DNA of 64,000 nucleotides. Origin: Rhizobium sp. BK251. GTDB lineage: Bacteria > Pseudomonadota > Alphaproteobacteria > Rhizobiales > Rhizobiaceae. Made by a program: the position numbers and the translations under genes. The notes under the pieces are model-generated. The model saw nothing but the letters and a program-made list of their open reading frames with translations, made no database searches and was not told the DNA's origin. Positions within the stretch are counted from its first letter, which is position 1. Every line of letters starts with the position of its first letter. The stretch covers positions 1-64,000 of the forward strand of contig NZ_SLUQ01000004.1 in the NCBI RefSeq assembly GCF_004345245.1. The letters run 5' to 3'. Below, one piece after another: positions 47,404-59,392 of the stretch.

Positions 47404-47670
47404 TTATACCCCTTCGCTCGCCAGCATGGAGTCGAGCTTGCCGGCCCGGTCGAGCGCGTACAAGTCGTCGCAGCCGCCGACATGCGTGCCGTTGATGAAG
47501 ATCTGCGGGAATGTCGAGCCGCCGTTGGACTTCGACACCATTTCCTTGCGCAACTCGGGCGAGAAGGTGGCGTCATGCTCTACATATTCCACGCCCTTCG
47601 ATTCCAGCAGTGATTTGGCGCGGGCGCAGTAGCCACAAAACTGACGCGTATAAATGACAACGGGTACCAT
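47404..47670 (-). CDS. grxC: Glutaredoxin 3
   Basis: This 88-residue dithiol glutaredoxin uses glutathione to reduce disulfides in the cytoplasm. The active site is C12-G-Y-C15 (RQFCGYCARA), close to the usual CPYC, with the cis-Pro TFPQIFINGTHVGGCDD glutathione-binding segment. It lies directly upstream of the nitrilase-like amidase gene and 33 bases downstream of comF. Confidence 0.97.
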   Translation of the reverse strand: MVPVVIYTRQFCGYCARAKSLLESKGVEYVEHDATFSPELRKEMVSKSNGGSTFPQIFINGTHVGGCDDLYALDRAGKLDSMLASEGV

Positions 47671-47703
47671 TATCGTCTCCGGAGGGACATGACAGCATTC
47701 TTG

Positions 47704-48480
47704 TCATATAGGCGTGGACAAAGCCCTTGCAAAGGTCAAAACACTGACCTCGGCAGCACCTGCCTTCTTGAGCGCGCGTGTCGCAGCTGCAACCGTCGCG
47801 CCGGTCGTGTAGACATCGTCGACCAGCACGAGACGCTTGCCGAACACTTCGCCCTCCCCGCCCTTGCGGATGGCAAAGGCGCCACGCACGTTATCCTCGC
47901 GCGCCTTTGCGCCAAGACCCACCTGCCGCGTCGTTCTCTTCACGCGCATGAGCGTCGCCGGCAGGAGCGGCTTGCCGGAAAGGTGGCTCAAATGTCGGGC
48001 AAGCTCGGCCGCCTGGTTGTACTTGCGTGACAGCAGGCGCATGCGATGGAGCGGCACCGCAATGATGCCGTCGCACCCGGTAACGCAGCCGTCGTCGGCA
48101 CGCAGCATCCACCCCGCCATCATCGGCGCGAGATCGGTGCGGTCGCGATACTTCAGTCCGTGGACGAGGTCGCGCACGACGCCGTCATGGACGGCAACTG
48201 AGCGCAGCCGATCGAAAGGCGGCGGATTGGCGATGGCATCCGCACTCAGGATGCCGCGGCCGAGATCGTGGGAAAAAGGAAGCCCCAGCACTTCGCAATA
48301 GGGCCGCTCGATGAAGCGGATCCGCGACCAGCAGGCGGGGCAGAGGCTGCGATGCGTGCCGGTCGAGACCTCGCAGCTCGGGCAGGCGGGCGGATAGACG
48401 AGATCGACGACAGCGGCCAGCGGCGCCAGCAGGCCGCGCCACCAATCCGATGCCATCTTTCCCGATTTCGTGAGCCCCAT
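47704..48480 (-). CDS. comF: ComF family phosphoribosyltransferase-like protein
   Basis: The 258-residue protein has the N-terminal double zinc-ribbon (YPPACPSCEVSTG and SLCPACWSRIRF) and the C-terminal PRTase signature VFGKRLVLVDDVYTTGATV. ComF homologues take part in DNA uptake or in DNA metabolism where competence is unknown. I placed the start at ATG 48480; ATG 48456 is the alternative. It is divergent from the methyltransferase gene at 48575 and leads the grxC series. Confidence 0.9.
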   Translation of the reverse strand: MGLTKSGKMASDWWRGLLAPLAAVVDLVYPPACPSCEVSTGTHRSLCPACWSRIRFIERPYCEVLGLPFSHDLGRGILSADAIANPPPFDRLRSVAVHDGVVRDLVHGLKYRDRTDLAPMMAGWMLRADDGCVTGCDGIIAVPLHRMRLLSRKYNQAAELARHLSHLSGKPLLPATLMRVKRTTRQVGLGAKAREDNVRGAFAIRKGGEGEVFGKRLVLVDDVYTTGATVAAATRALKKAGAAEVSVLTFARALSTPI

Positions 48481-48574
48481 GCGGTTGACATTACCGCGTT
48501 CATGGCGCCATTGCGAAGGGAAACCTGCGCTGCCTGCCACGGCACGGAAGCGCCGAGAACACCGCGGAAATCCC

Positions 48575-49459
48575 ATGGATATTCTCTTCGACCAGAATCT
48601 GATCGCCACACATCGCCGCCGGGCGCTCGCCGCAGCCGACCAGAACGCAGCCTTCCTGCTCGATATCGCCGCCACCGAATTGGCCGAAAGGCTTGCAGTC
48701 GTTGAGCGCCGCTTCGATACGGCGGCCGAACTGCACGGCGCGACCGGTGCCGTCGCCCGAAGCGCCCTTGCGACCGGAAAGATCGGCGAGATCAGCCGCA
48801 TCGAAAGCTCGAAGGATTTCGCGGGCGCCGGCGAGGAGATCATCGTGGCGCCGTTCGAGGAGGTGCCGCTTGCGCCGGGCTCGGTGAACCTCGTCCTCGC
48901 CCCGCTCAGCCTGCACCTGACCAACGACACGCCGGGCGTCTTCATCCAGATCCGCCGAGCGCTGAAGCCCGACGGGCTCTTCCTCGCCGCAATCCCCGGC
49001 AGCGGCACGCTGCAGGAGCTGCGTGACGTGCTGCTGGCGACCGAGATCGAGCTGAGCGGCGGAGCGAGCCCGCGCGTCATCCCCTTTCCCGATGTCCGCG
49101 ATGTCGGCGGGCTGATGCAACGCGCCGGCTTTGCGCTGCCGGTGATCGATGCCGAAAACTACACCGTCCGCTACGACTCCATCTTTCCCCTGATGCGCGA
49201 CCTGCGGTCCATGGGCATGGCGAACCCGCTCCTCGCCCGAAGCCGCAAGCCGCTGACCCGCCGCTTTTTCCTGCGTGCAGCCGAAATCTATGCCGAGCGC
49301 TATTCCGATCCGGATGGCAGGATAAGAGCAACCTTTTCGATCATCTATGCATCGGGTTGGGCGCCGCACGAGAGCCAGCAGAAACCACTAAAGCCCGGCT
49401 CGGCCAAGGCCAGGCTCGCGGATGCGCTGAAGGTGGACGAGCACAAGCTGCGCCAGTAG
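48575..49459 (+). CDS. SAM-dependent methyltransferase (NDUFAF5/BioC-like)
   Basis: The 294-residue protein begins MDILFDQNLIATHRRRALAA and contains the conserved LAPLSLHLTNDTPGVFIQIR segment and GLFLAAIPGSGTLQEL. It matches the alphaproteobacterial methyltransferase family related to NDUFAF5, which in mitochondria hydroxylates an arginine of complex I; the bacterial role is not settled. SAM motif I is weak (EIIVAPFEEVPL region). ATG 48575 follows GCGGAAATCCC. It is divergent from comF. Confidence 0.85.
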   Translation: MDILFDQNLIATHRRRALAAADQNAAFLLDIAATELAERLAVVERRFDTAAELHGATGAVARSALATGKIGEISRIESSKDFAGAGEEIIVAPFEEVPLAPGSVNLVLAPLSLHLTNDTPGVFIQIRRALKPDGLFLAAIPGSGTLQELRDVLLATEIELSGGASPRVIPFPDVRDVGGLMQRAGFALPVIDAENYTVRYDSIFPLMRDLRSMGMANPLLARSRKPLTRRFFLRAAEIYAERYSDPDGRIRATFSIIYASGWAPHESQQKPLKPGSAKARLADALKVDEHKLRQ

Positions 49460-49466
49460 GACGGCG

Positions 49467-49637
49467 TCAGCCGCCGAAATAGCCCGCGATCGTGTTGAAC
49501 ACGTCCCGCAGGGCGCTGGCGAGAGCGCCGAAACCGCCGATGAGAGCAACGGAAATGATGGCTGCGATGAGCCCGTATTCGACGGCGGTGGCGCCTTCCG
49601 TGTCTGCGAGAAACGATTTTGCCCGGCCCATCAGCAT
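49467..49637 (-). CDS. Flp/Fap-type pilin, orphan
   Basis: The 56-residue product starts MLMGRAKSFLADTEGATAVE, with the processing site G-ATAVEYG and a hydrophobic helix (LIAAIISVALIGGFGALASA) typical of Flp pilins of the Tad system. GAAGGGAGC precedes ATG 49637, which decides the start against 49682. No prepilin peptidase or Tad secretion genes lie nearby, so it depends on machinery elsewhere. It overlaps nothing and faces the methyltransferase gene convergently (seven-base gap). Confidence 0.9.
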   Translation of the reverse strand: MLMGRAKSFLADTEGATAVEYGLIAAIISVALIGGFGALASALRDVFNTIAGYFGG

Positions 49638-49696
49638 GCTCCCTTCGGTTTGTGCCGGCTCAAGCCTGGCGAACAATCCCATTCACGAGGTCATTT

Positions 49697-50014
49697 TCAG
49701 CAACCGGCGCCTGTTCCATATCCCTGGAAGACGCAGATCTGGCCCGGTGAGTCCTGCAGGATACTCCGCCGGATCGTATAGCGCTTGCCGCCCTCCGATT
49801 TCGGGATCGAGCCCGTCGTGATCGTGTCGAACTCATCAGGGGCGCTGGCGAGAACGCTCGTTCTCGACCTGTCGGAGAGCATGGGCGTGAGGATGAGGGT
49901 CAGTGCCACGATGGCCGTTCCGAAGAGCAGCGCGATGTTCAAGACACCGGTCCGGCGCGAGGCGGCCGAGACCTGTTCCTTCTCCCGAACAGCCTTCCAG
50001 AAATCGTCGTCCAT
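49697..50014 (-). CDS. Small membrane protein of unknown function
   Basis: The 105-residue product has a short charged N terminus (MDDDFWKAVREKEQVSAASR), one transmembrane helix (VLNIALLFGTAIVALTLILT) and an extracytoplasmic region with two cysteines near its end (QICVFQGYGTGAGC) that could form a disulfide. I recognise no domain. ATG 50014 is nine bases from GAGG. It precedes the Flp pilin gene on the same strand (60-base gap) and may share its message. Confidence 0.8.
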   Translation of the reverse strand: MDDDFWKAVREKEQVSAASRRTGVLNIALLFGTAIVALTLILTPMLSDRSRTSVLASAPDEFDTITTGSIPKSEGGKRYTIRRSILQDSPGQICVFQGYGTGAGC

Positions 50015-50114
50015 AATGCCGCGCCTCTTCACACGAACCCGTCGTTAGAGTGAAAGCGATCTTTGGCAGAAGGTGTTGAACGATCCCTTAATATCCACAG
50101 CCGAAACGGGCGCT

Positions 50115-50528
50115 TTACAGCAGATCCTGCAGGAATGGGATGAGCGGCTCGTCGGCCGGAGGCATCGGATAATCACGAAGCGCCTTCGGGCGCACCCATT
50201 TGACCACCTGCCCCTCGCGCCCATGGGCAGTGCCCTCGAAACGGCGGCAGATATAAAGCGGCATCAGCAGGTGGAAATTCTCGTAGCTGTGGCTGGCAAA
50301 AGTCAGCGGCGCGAGGCAGGGAATGCGCGTCGTGACGCCGAGTTCCTCCTGCAGTTCCCGCACGAGCGTCTCTTCCGGCGTTTCGCCCGGCTCGACCTTG
50401 CCGCCTGGAAACTCCCAGAGCCCGGCAAGCGACTTTCCCTCGGGCCGCTGTGCCAGAAGGATACGTCCATCGGCATCGATCAGCGCGCAGGCAGCCACGA
50501 GCAGGATCTTCTTGCCGGCCTCGCTCAT
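50115..50528 (-). CDS. mutT: Nudix hydrolase, MutT-like 8-oxo-dGTP diphosphatase
   Basis: The 137-residue enzyme has a complete Nudix box, starting GGKVEPGETPEETL and ending RELQEELGV, and the MutT-like start KILLVAACALIDADGRILLA. It probably removes oxidised dGTP from the nucleotide pool. Its start overlaps the stop of the GNAT gene (50525-50528), so it is translated with it and with argJ upstream. Confidence 0.9.
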   Translation of the reverse strand: MSEAGKKILLVAACALIDADGRILLAQRPEGKSLAGLWEFPGGKVEPGETPEETLVRELQEELGVTTRIPCLAPLTFASHSYENFHLLMPLYICRRFEGTAHGREGQVVKWVRPKALRDYPMPPADEPLIPFLQDLL

Positions 50529-51298
50529 TCCGCCAAATCCTGGCGCCAGTAGGCGTAGCGATAGGCTTCGCTGAAACCGAATCGGTCATAGAGCGAAAGG
50601 GCTGCGGCATTGTCGACGCCGACCTGCAGCCAGGCGGTGCGGGCGCTGCGCATTCTTGCCCAGCGCAATGCCGAAGCGAGTATCTCGGTTCCCAGCCCTT
50701 CGCGGCGGTAGGCCTGTGCCACGGCAAGCGACATGACGCCGGCAAGATCATTGTCCTGCACGCAGAGCACGGTCGCGGCCGGCCCCTCCTCGGGCCTCTC
50801 GATGACAAAGAGACCGCACGGCGGCTTGATGCCGCTGACAATCTCGGCAAGCGCCGGCTTCAGGATCGATTCAGCCTTGTCGATCGCGATGCTGGCATCG
50901 ACAAAACGGCCGACGTCATGGCTCGGCAGATGGTCGAGGGTATCGGGCAGTTCGAGGTTCGCGAGATCGCAGGTCATGACGACGGTTTCGTCGAAGCGCG
51001 TCCAGCCGTGGAGCTCGAGTTCCTGGACGAGCGCCTGCGGCGCAAGCGGCGTCTCGCGTACGACGAGCGGCCGGCCATAGGCCGCGAATTTCTTGCGCGC
51101 CTTCTCCAGCCGGATCCGGATGTCGCGATGGTCGGAAGGATCAAGCGGCACGACGCTGTTCAGGCGCTTCGAAGGATGACCGGCGGTGAGCCGCACCTGC
51201 CAGCTTCCGTCATACTGCACGGATGCCGCCGGCCAGGCCCGGAAGCCCACAGCCTCCAGCCGCCGCACGAGCGGCAGGTTGCTTGTCGATATTTTCAT
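50525..51298 (-). CDS. GNAT family N-acetyltransferase
   Basis: The 257-residue protein carries the GNAT domain in its C-terminal half (VAQAYRREGLGTEILASALR is motif A; NAAALSLYDRFGF follows) and an N-terminal region of about 130 residues of the same fold without the motif, so it may be a tandem-GNAT type. I chose ATG 51298, 16 bases after argJ ends, over 51346, which overlaps argJ. It is between argJ and mutT on the same strand. Acceptor unknown. Confidence 0.87.
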   Translation of the reverse strand: MKISTSNLPLVRRLEAVGFRAWPAASVQYDGSWQVRLTAGHPSKRLNSVVPLDPSDHRDIRIRLEKARKKFAAYGRPLVVRETPLAPQALVQELELHGWTRFDETVVMTCDLANLELPDTLDHLPSHDVGRFVDASIAIDKAESILKPALAEIVSGIKPPCGLFVIERPEEGPAATVLCVQDNDLAGVMSLAVAQAYRREGLGTEILASALRWARMRSARTAWLQVGVDNAAALSLYDRFGFSEAYRYAYWRQDLAE

Positions 51299-51314
51299 TT
51301 GCTTCAACAGGATA

Positions 51315-52556
51315 TCAGCTCCGGTAGTCGCCATTGATTGCGACATATTCCTTGGTGAGGTCGCAGGTCCACACGGTGGCGGTTCCGCTGCCGAGGCCGA
51401 TATCGACCTTCACCGGAATGTCCTGGCGCTTCATGACATTGCTGGCGGCTTCTTCGGAATAGCCCGGGTCGCGCTCGCCGTTGACTGCCACGCGCACGTC
51501 GCCGAACCAGATGGCGAGCCGGTCGCGGTCCGCCATTTCGCCGGCCTTGCCGACGGCCATGACGATGCGGCCCCAATTGGCGTCCTCGCCGGCGGCAGCC
51601 GTCTTGACCAGCGGGGAATTGGCGATCGAAAGCGCGATACGCTTGGCGGCGGCATCGCTTTCGGCACCGGTGACGGTGATTTCCAGCATCTTGGTTGCGC
51701 CTTCGCCATCACGCACCACCTGCAGGGAAAGATCCTTCAGCACCTCGTTCAGCGCGGCGCGGAAGCCCGCGATGCGCGGATCGTCAGCACGGTCGATGCG
51801 CGGCTGTCCGCTGGCTGCGGCCGCGCCGGTCGCAAACAGAAGTAGCGTATCGGAAGTCGACGTGTCGCTGTCGACGGTCATGGAATTGAACGTGGGCTCG
51901 ACGCCGGCAGAAAGAAGCGCCTGCAGCACCGACGGTGCGATGTCCGCATCGGTGGCAACGAAGGAGAGCATGGTCGCCATGTCGGGCGCGATCATGCCCG
52001 CACCCTTGGCGATGCCGTTGATCGTAACCGTGGCGCCGCCGATCTCGGCCGTACGGGTCGCGACCTTCGGATAGGTGTCGGTCGTCATGATCGCCTTGGC
52101 GGCCTCGAACCAGAAATCGCCGACCGCCTCGTCACGCATCTTGTCGAGCACGCCGGCAAACTTGGTGGCATCGAGCGGCTCGCCGATCACGCCGGTCGAA
52201 GCGAGATAGACTTCGTTTTCACCACAGCCCACGGCAGCCGCTGCCGACTTTGCCGTAAGCGCGGTCGCCTGCCGTCCCTTCAGGCCGGTGAAGGCATTGG
52301 CGTTGCCGGAGTTGACGACAACGGCGCGCGCCATCCCGTGCGGCAGGTTGCCCCGGCAGAAGTCCACGGGAGCCGAGGGGCATTTCGAGCGCGTGAAGAC
52401 GCCTGCGACGGCCGCCGGCTTGTCGAAGACCATCAGCAGCACGTCCGTGCGGTTCTTGTACTTGATGCCCGCCGACGCGGTCGCCATGCGCACGCCGCCG
52501 AGCGCGGGGATTTCGGCGAAGGTCTTCGGGGCGAGAGGTGAAACGGAACCGGACAT
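51315..52556 (-). CDS. argJ: Bifunctional ornithine acetyltransferase/N-acetylglutamate synthase
   Basis: ArgJ recycles the acetyl group from acetylornithine to glutamate in arginine synthesis. The 413-residue precursor self-cleaves before T195, in the motif [16 protein letters not shown], to give alpha and beta chains. The start at ATG 52556 ([20 protein letters not shown]) matches the family; the open frame extends 70 codons further upstream without a site. It follows the parvulin gene on the same strand after a hairpin. Confidence 0.97.
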   Translation of the reverse strand: MSGSVSPLAPKTFAEIPALGGVRMATASAGIKYKNRTDVLLMVFDKPAAVAGVFTRSKCPSAPVDFCRGNLPHGMARAVVVNSGNANAFTGLKGRQATALTAKSAAAAVGCGENEVYLASTGVIGEPLDATKFAGVLDKMRDEAVGDFWFEAAKAIMTTDTYPKVATRTAEIGGATVTINGIAKGAGMIAPDMATMLSFVATDADIAPSVLQALLSAGVEPTFNSMTVDSDTSTSDTLLLFATGAAAASGQPRIDRADDPRIAGFRAALNEVLKDLSLQVVRDGEGATKMLEITVTGAESDAAAKRIALSIANSPLVKTAAAGEDANWGRIVMAVGKAGEMADRDRLAIWFGDVRVAVNGERDPGYSEEAASNVMKRQDIPVKVDIGLGSGTATVWTCDLTKEYVAINGDYRS

Positions 52557-52581
52557 CGTGATGGACCTGGCTGATAGTGAA

Positions 52582-52602
52582 GGGCCCGGAAGAACCGGGC
52601 CC
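52582..52602 (-). terminator. Hairpin after the parvulin gene, before argJ
   Basis: GGGCCCGG (52582-52589) pairs with CCGGGCCC (52595-52602) around a five-base loop. The minus-strand sequence beyond it is only mildly T-rich, so it may reduce, not stop, readthrough into argJ. Confidence 0.5.
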
Positions 52603-52614
52603 TGGGAAAGATTG

Positions 52615-53502
52615 TTACTGCTGCGGCTGCGCTGCTGGCTGGTCACCCGGCGCCGGCTGCTTGTTCGCCTCCTCATACCCCTTGCGGAGGGTCTCGTCCA
52701 TGACGTCGACCTTGGAGGACTGCTTCGCCTGGGCGAGCAACTCAAGATACTTGTCGCGCATGACAAGCTGGCGAACCTGGTCCTGGACCTGCTCGAAGGG
52801 CGGGGGCGGGGCGACGCGCTTGTCCTCGACGAGGATCACATGATAGCCGAAGTCCGTCTTGACCGGAGTCTTCGAATAGGTGCCCTTGTCCAGCGCGAAT
52901 GCAGCGTCTTCGAATTCCTTGACCATGCGGCCGTGGCCGAAATAGCCGAGATCGCCACCTTCCGACTTGTTCGGATCGGTGGACTTTTCCTTGGCGAGAT
53001 CGGCGAAGTTCTTGCCGGCATCAAGCTCCTTGATGACTTCCTTCGCCTCGTCCTCGGTCTTTACGAGGATATGGCGGGCGTGAACTTCCTCCTGCTTCGG
53101 CAGGGCGGCGATTTCCTTGTCGTAGCGCGCCTTGACCTCTTCCGGGGTCACGGTGTCGACGACATGCTTCTTGAAATAGGCGTTGTGCAGCTCGCGGTCG
53201 GCGAGATACTGCATCCGCTTCTTGTAGTCTTCGCTGTCGTTCAGCTTTTCGGTAAGCGCGCCCTGCGCCAGAAGCTTGACGTCGATTGCGGCGGAAAGTG
53301 CTGCGACCTTCTTCTGCTCATCCGAAAGCTGGGCAAGCTGCGGGTCGAGATTGGCGACGGCCAGATCGAGTTCGGACTGGTGGATCTCCAGATCCCCGAC
53401 CTTGGCAATGACCGCGTCAGGCTTGTCCTCGGCAAAGGCCGGGGCCTGGAACGCGACGGCGGCTGCAAACACAGCCGCAGCAAGTCTGTTGTACTTCGAC
53501 AT
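52615..53502 (-). CDS. Exported parvulin-type peptidyl-prolyl isomerase
   Basis: The 295-residue protein has a signal peptide ([20 protein letters not shown], cleaved after AFA), an N-terminal SurA-like helical region and a PpiC-type isomerase domain (about 130-225; [50 protein letters not shown]). It should help fold outer-membrane or periplasmic proteins. The C terminus is Pro/Gln-rich. It is divergent from secA, which fits a shared link to export. Confidence 0.93.
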   Translation of the reverse strand: MSKYNRLAAAVFAAAVAFQAPAFAEDKPDAVIAKVGDLEIHQSELDLAVANLDPQLAQLSDEQKKVAALSAAIDVKLLAQGALTEKLNDSEDYKKRMQYLADRELHNAYFKKHVVDTVTPEEVKARYDKEIAALPKQEEVHARHILVKTEDEAKEVIKELDAGKNFADLAKEKSTDPNKSEGGDLGYFGHGRMVKEFEDAAFALDKGTYSKTPVKTDFGYHVILVEDKRVAPPPPFEQVQDQVRQLVMRDKYLELLAQAKQSSKVDVMDETLRKGYEEANKQPAPGDQPAAQPQQ

Positions 53503-53607
53503 TCAATAAAACCTTTCGGAGCTACACCACCGGCTTCGGCACAGATGAATCCCGCCAAAAACAGCCATCAACATCAGAATGTGGCCTTTCTGTATCAGCC
53601 AATCCCG

Positions 53608-53636
53608 TTGACATCATTCGACCCCCCTCTTATCTG
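53608..53636 (+). promoter_or_regulatory. Promoter of secA (TTGACA-17-TATCTG)
   Basis: TTGACA (53608-53613) and TATCTG (53631-53636) are exactly 17 bases apart, about 114 bases upstream of the secA ATG at 53750. The -35 box is a perfect consensus match. Confidence 0.6.
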
Positions 53637-53749
53637 TCACGCAACCTCGCGTCCAGAACAGTTTCCGGGCGTTTCATGCCAAACCGCCGGAATTTCGGCA
53701 ACGGACACCGCATGTAAATGCCGGGGAAAATTTACGAAAGGGCCATTCA

Positions 53750-56458
<2,709 letters not shown>

Positions 56459-56521
56459 GGCACGCTTCGCCGGTCACGCCGCACTGAACGGGCGACGACC
56501 ATCTGCTTTCGCCAGGAATTC

Positions 56522-56557
56522 CAATCGCCGCGCCCCCAGCGCGGCGATTGTTTTTTT
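56522..56557 (+). terminator. Intrinsic terminator of secA
   Basis: CAATCGCCGCGC (56522-56533) pairs perfectly with GCGCGGCGATTG (56539-56550) around a five-base loop, followed by seven T residues (56551-56557). Confidence 0.93.
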
Positions 56558-56687
56558 GCCGCAGCCGATCGGCTGTGGAAAGGCCTGATCGGCCCGGCGA
56601 AAGCGCCCTTCCCAAACCGTTTCTTAACCGTGCTCTGTCAAGACTGCAGGCGGAATAGGCCTGTTTATCGAGTTGTGCGTGTCTGTC

Positions 56688-58109
56688 ATGGCGGTCATTG
56701 AAACAGCGGAGCGGATGCTGCCGTCCGGCTTGCGCGCGGCGTTGTCGCCGGTATTGCGTCGCCTGGCGTCGGTGCTGACGGACAACGGCGAGAAAGCCGC
56801 CGCGCAGCGCATGGCGCTTGTCGCCTTCGCGATCCGCATCGTCAGCGCCGCCTTCGCCTTCGTCTCGCAGATCCTGCTTGCCCGCGTCATGGGCGAATTC
56901 GAGTATGGCGTCTTCGTCTTCGTCTGGGTGCTGGCGGTCCTCTTCGGCGACCTGTCCTGCCTCGGCTTCCAGACGGCCATCATCCGCTTCCTGCCCCAAT
57001 ACCGCGCTGCCGGCGCCATCGAGGAGATCCGTGGGCTGACAGGCACGGCGCGCATCTTCGCACTCGCCTCGGCCGGTGGCATGCTCGTGACCGGCCTGAT
57101 CGGGCTGCATTTCTTCGGCCATCTGATCGAGAGCTACTATCTCATCCCCGCCTTCCTCGGCCTGCTCGCCATGCCGATGATCGCGCTCGGCGACGTGCTT
57201 GAAGGCACCTCGCGCGCCAGCCACTGGCCGATCATGGCGCTCTCGCCCTCCTATCTGGTACGGCCGCTCCTCATCATCGCCTATATGCTCGTCGCCGTGC
57301 TGCTCGGCGCGCCGGCGACGGCGACGACGGCGATGCAGGCGGCAATCGGCGCTACCTTCACGACGACGGCCGGAACCTATCTTGCCGTCACCTTCCGCAT
57401 GCGCCGGCACTATTCCAGCGGCCCGCAGACAGTCGATTTCTTTCACTGGCTCGGCGTCGCCTTTCCGATCTTCCTCATCGAGGGCATCGGCTTCCTGCTC
57501 ACCAATTCCGATGTCATTGTGGTGGGGATCTTCCTCGCGCCCGAACAGGTGGCGATCTATTTCGCGGCGGCGAAGACGATGGCGCTCGTCCATTTCGTCA
57601 ATTTCTCGGTGAAGGCGGCAGCCGGCCCGCGCTTCTCGACGGTCATTGCGGAAAAGGACCGCGGGAAGCTCGCGATAATCGCTGCAGACGCGGCACGCTG
57701 GACCTTCTGGCCGGCGCTCGCCGTCGGCCTCGCCGTTCTTGCCGCCGGACACTTCCTGCTTTCGCTTTTCGGCGGCGCGTTCACGGCCGGCTACGTGCTG
57801 ATGGCGATCCTGCTTGCCGGCATATTGGCGAAGGCGCTCGTCGGGCCTGCCGAGGTGCTGCTGATGATGGCCGGCAAGCAGAACCTCTGCGTGCTGCTCT
57901 ATGCCGGCGCGCTCGCGACGAACGTCATCCTGAACCTCACCCTCATTCCGAATTTCGGCATTGCGGGCACGGCGATCGCAACCGCTTCGGCCATGACGGT
58001 CGAGGCAGTATTGCTGCACGTCGGCGTGCGCCGCGCGCTGGGCATCGTGCTCTTTGCCTTCGCGCGCCCGCAGAGCCCTGCTCTCAACGTTAAGGGGTCC
58101 AAGACATGA
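56688..58109 (+). CDS. Wzx/MurJ-like polysaccharide flippase (MATE superfamily)
   Basis: The 473-residue protein has about twelve to fourteen transmembrane helices and a polysaccharide-biosynthesis-type N terminus (RIVSAAFAFVSQILLARVMG) common to Wzx flippases that move lipid-linked glycans across the inner membrane. ATG 56688 is preferred to TTG 56673; neither has a strong site. Its stop overlaps the next gene (ATGA at 58106), so it is coupled to a CelD-like acetyltransferase. No glycosyltransferase genes lie nearby, so the glycan is not evident. Confidence 0.82.
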   Translation: MAVIETAERMLPSGLRAALSPVLRRLASVLTDNGEKAAAQRMALVAFAIRIVSAAFAFVSQILLARVMGEFEYGVFVFVWVLAVLFGDLSCLGFQTAIIRFLPQYRAAGAIEEIRGLTGTARIFALASAGGMLVTGLIGLHFFGHLIESYYLIPAFLGLLAMPMIALGDVLEGTSRASHWPIMALSPSYLVRPLLIIAYMLVAVLLGAPATATTAMQAAIGATFTTTAGTYLAVTFRMRRHYSSGPQTVDFFHWLGVAFPIFLIEGIGFLLTNSDVIVVGIFLAPEQVAIYFAAAKTMALVHFVNFSVKAAAGPRFSTVIAEKDRGKLAIIAADAARWTFWPALAVGLAVLAAGHFLLSLFGGAFTAGYVLMAILLAGILAKALVGPAEVLLMMAGKQNLCVLLYAGALATNVILNLTLIPNFGIAGTAIATASAMTVEAVLLHVGVRRALGIVLFAFARPQSPALNVKGSKT

Positions 58110-59386
58110 CGCGCCCGCCCATCGTGACAGAGAGTACGGACAGCACCGCCAACCGGATGGTGCACGAGCTCGCCTCTCTCAGTTTCGAGGCCCCACGCGC
58201 CGAGGTGCACATTCGCGTCGGCCGGCCCGGCCGCGAGCTGTGCTTCTATCCGGGCAAGCTCGGCTACGAACTCCAGGAGGAGCTCGACTTCCTCTCGAAC
58301 CGGGCCATGGAGCCGAACGTCTTCTTCACCGGCCGCTTCCTGGCTCCGGCGATGCCGAGGCTCGAAGACCGGCAGGTCAAGCTGGCGCTGATCCGCGACG
58401 ATAACGGCAAGCGCAGCCGCATCCGCTTCCTGATGCCGTTTTCGATCGAGAAGCCCGGCTTCTCGGTGGGACCGTCGATCATCCGCGGCTGGTCGAACGC
58501 CTTCAGCCCGGTCGGCACGCCCCTCATCGACAGCGAGGAGGCTGCTGAAACGATCGACAACCTGTTCGAGGCGCTGACGTCGCGGGAGGCGCGGCTTCCC
58601 GGCGTGCTAGTGCTGCCCGACATGCGGTTGAACGGCCTCTTCACGCAGATGACCAAAGCCGTGGCGCTCGGCCGCGACCTGCCGCTCACGGTGGCAAATC
58701 CATACGCACGTCCCATGCTGCAAAGCACGGAGGAGGCAGATGCCTACCTGCGACGGGCAATCTCTTCCAACCACATGCGCGAGATGCGCCGCCAATGGCG
58801 CCTGCTCGAGGAAAAGGGCACGGTCGCCTACAGCGTAGCCCGGCAGCCGAAGGAAATACGGCACCGGCTCGAGGAATTCCTGGCACTGGAGGCACGCGGC
58901 TGGAAGGGCAAGAACCGCAGCGCCCTCGTGCTCGACCGCTACCATGCGGCCTTCGCCCGCGAGGCGATCACCAACCTCTCCGAAGTCGATGCCGTGCGCA
59001 TCCATACGATCGATCTCGACGGCAAGGCGATCGCTTCCATGATCGTGCTGATGATGGGCGGCGACGCCTATACCTGGAAGACCGCCTACAACGAGGACTA
59101 CGCCCGCTATTCGCCCGGCAAGCTGCTGATGGCGGAGCTGACGGAATGGCATCTGGACGATCCGAACATCGACCGCTCCGACTCCTGCGCCATCCCCGAC
59201 CACCCCATCATGAGCCGCTTCTGGCGCGAGCGCGAGGAGATGGGAACGCTGGTGATCGGCCTGACGCCGAATGGCGACCGGGACGTCCGCCAGGTCGCCG
59301 CACAGCTGCACATGTATCGCAGCACGCGCAACATGGCGCGGCTCCTGCGCGCGAGGATACTGTCGCTCACCGGCCGGGGCGACTAG
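58106..59386 (+). CDS. GNAT acetyltransferase, CelD/BcsL-like
   Basis: The 426-residue protein has the Acetyltransf_6 (CelD/BcsL) domain in its C-terminal half (about 195-370; RREAITNLSEVDAVRIHTID-like core and YTWKTAYNEDYARYSPGKLL). Rhizobial relatives act in cellulose or exopolysaccharide decoration. It overlaps the flippase gene by four bases, so the pair probably make and modify one polysaccharide. The acyl acceptor is unknown. Confidence 0.82.
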   Translation: MTRPPIVTESTDSTANRMVHELASLSFEAPRAEVHIRVGRPGRELCFYPGKLGYELQEELDFLSNRAMEPNVFFTGRFLAPAMPRLEDRQVKLALIRDDNGKRSRIRFLMPFSIEKPGFSVGPSIIRGWSNAFSPVGTPLIDSEEAAETIDNLFEALTSREARLPGVLVLPDMRLNGLFTQMTKAVALGRDLPLTVANPYARPMLQSTEEADAYLRRAISSNHMREMRRQWRLLEEKGTVAYSVARQPKEIRHRLEEFLALEARGWKGKNRSALVLDRYHAAFAREAITNLSEVDAVRIHTIDLDGKAIASMIVLMMGGDAYTWKTAYNEDYARYSPGKLLMAELTEWHLDDPNIDRSDSCAIPDHPIMSRFWREREEMGTLVIGLTPNGDRDVRQVAAQLHMYRSTRNMARLLRARILSLTGRGD

Positions 59387-59392
59387 CTCACC

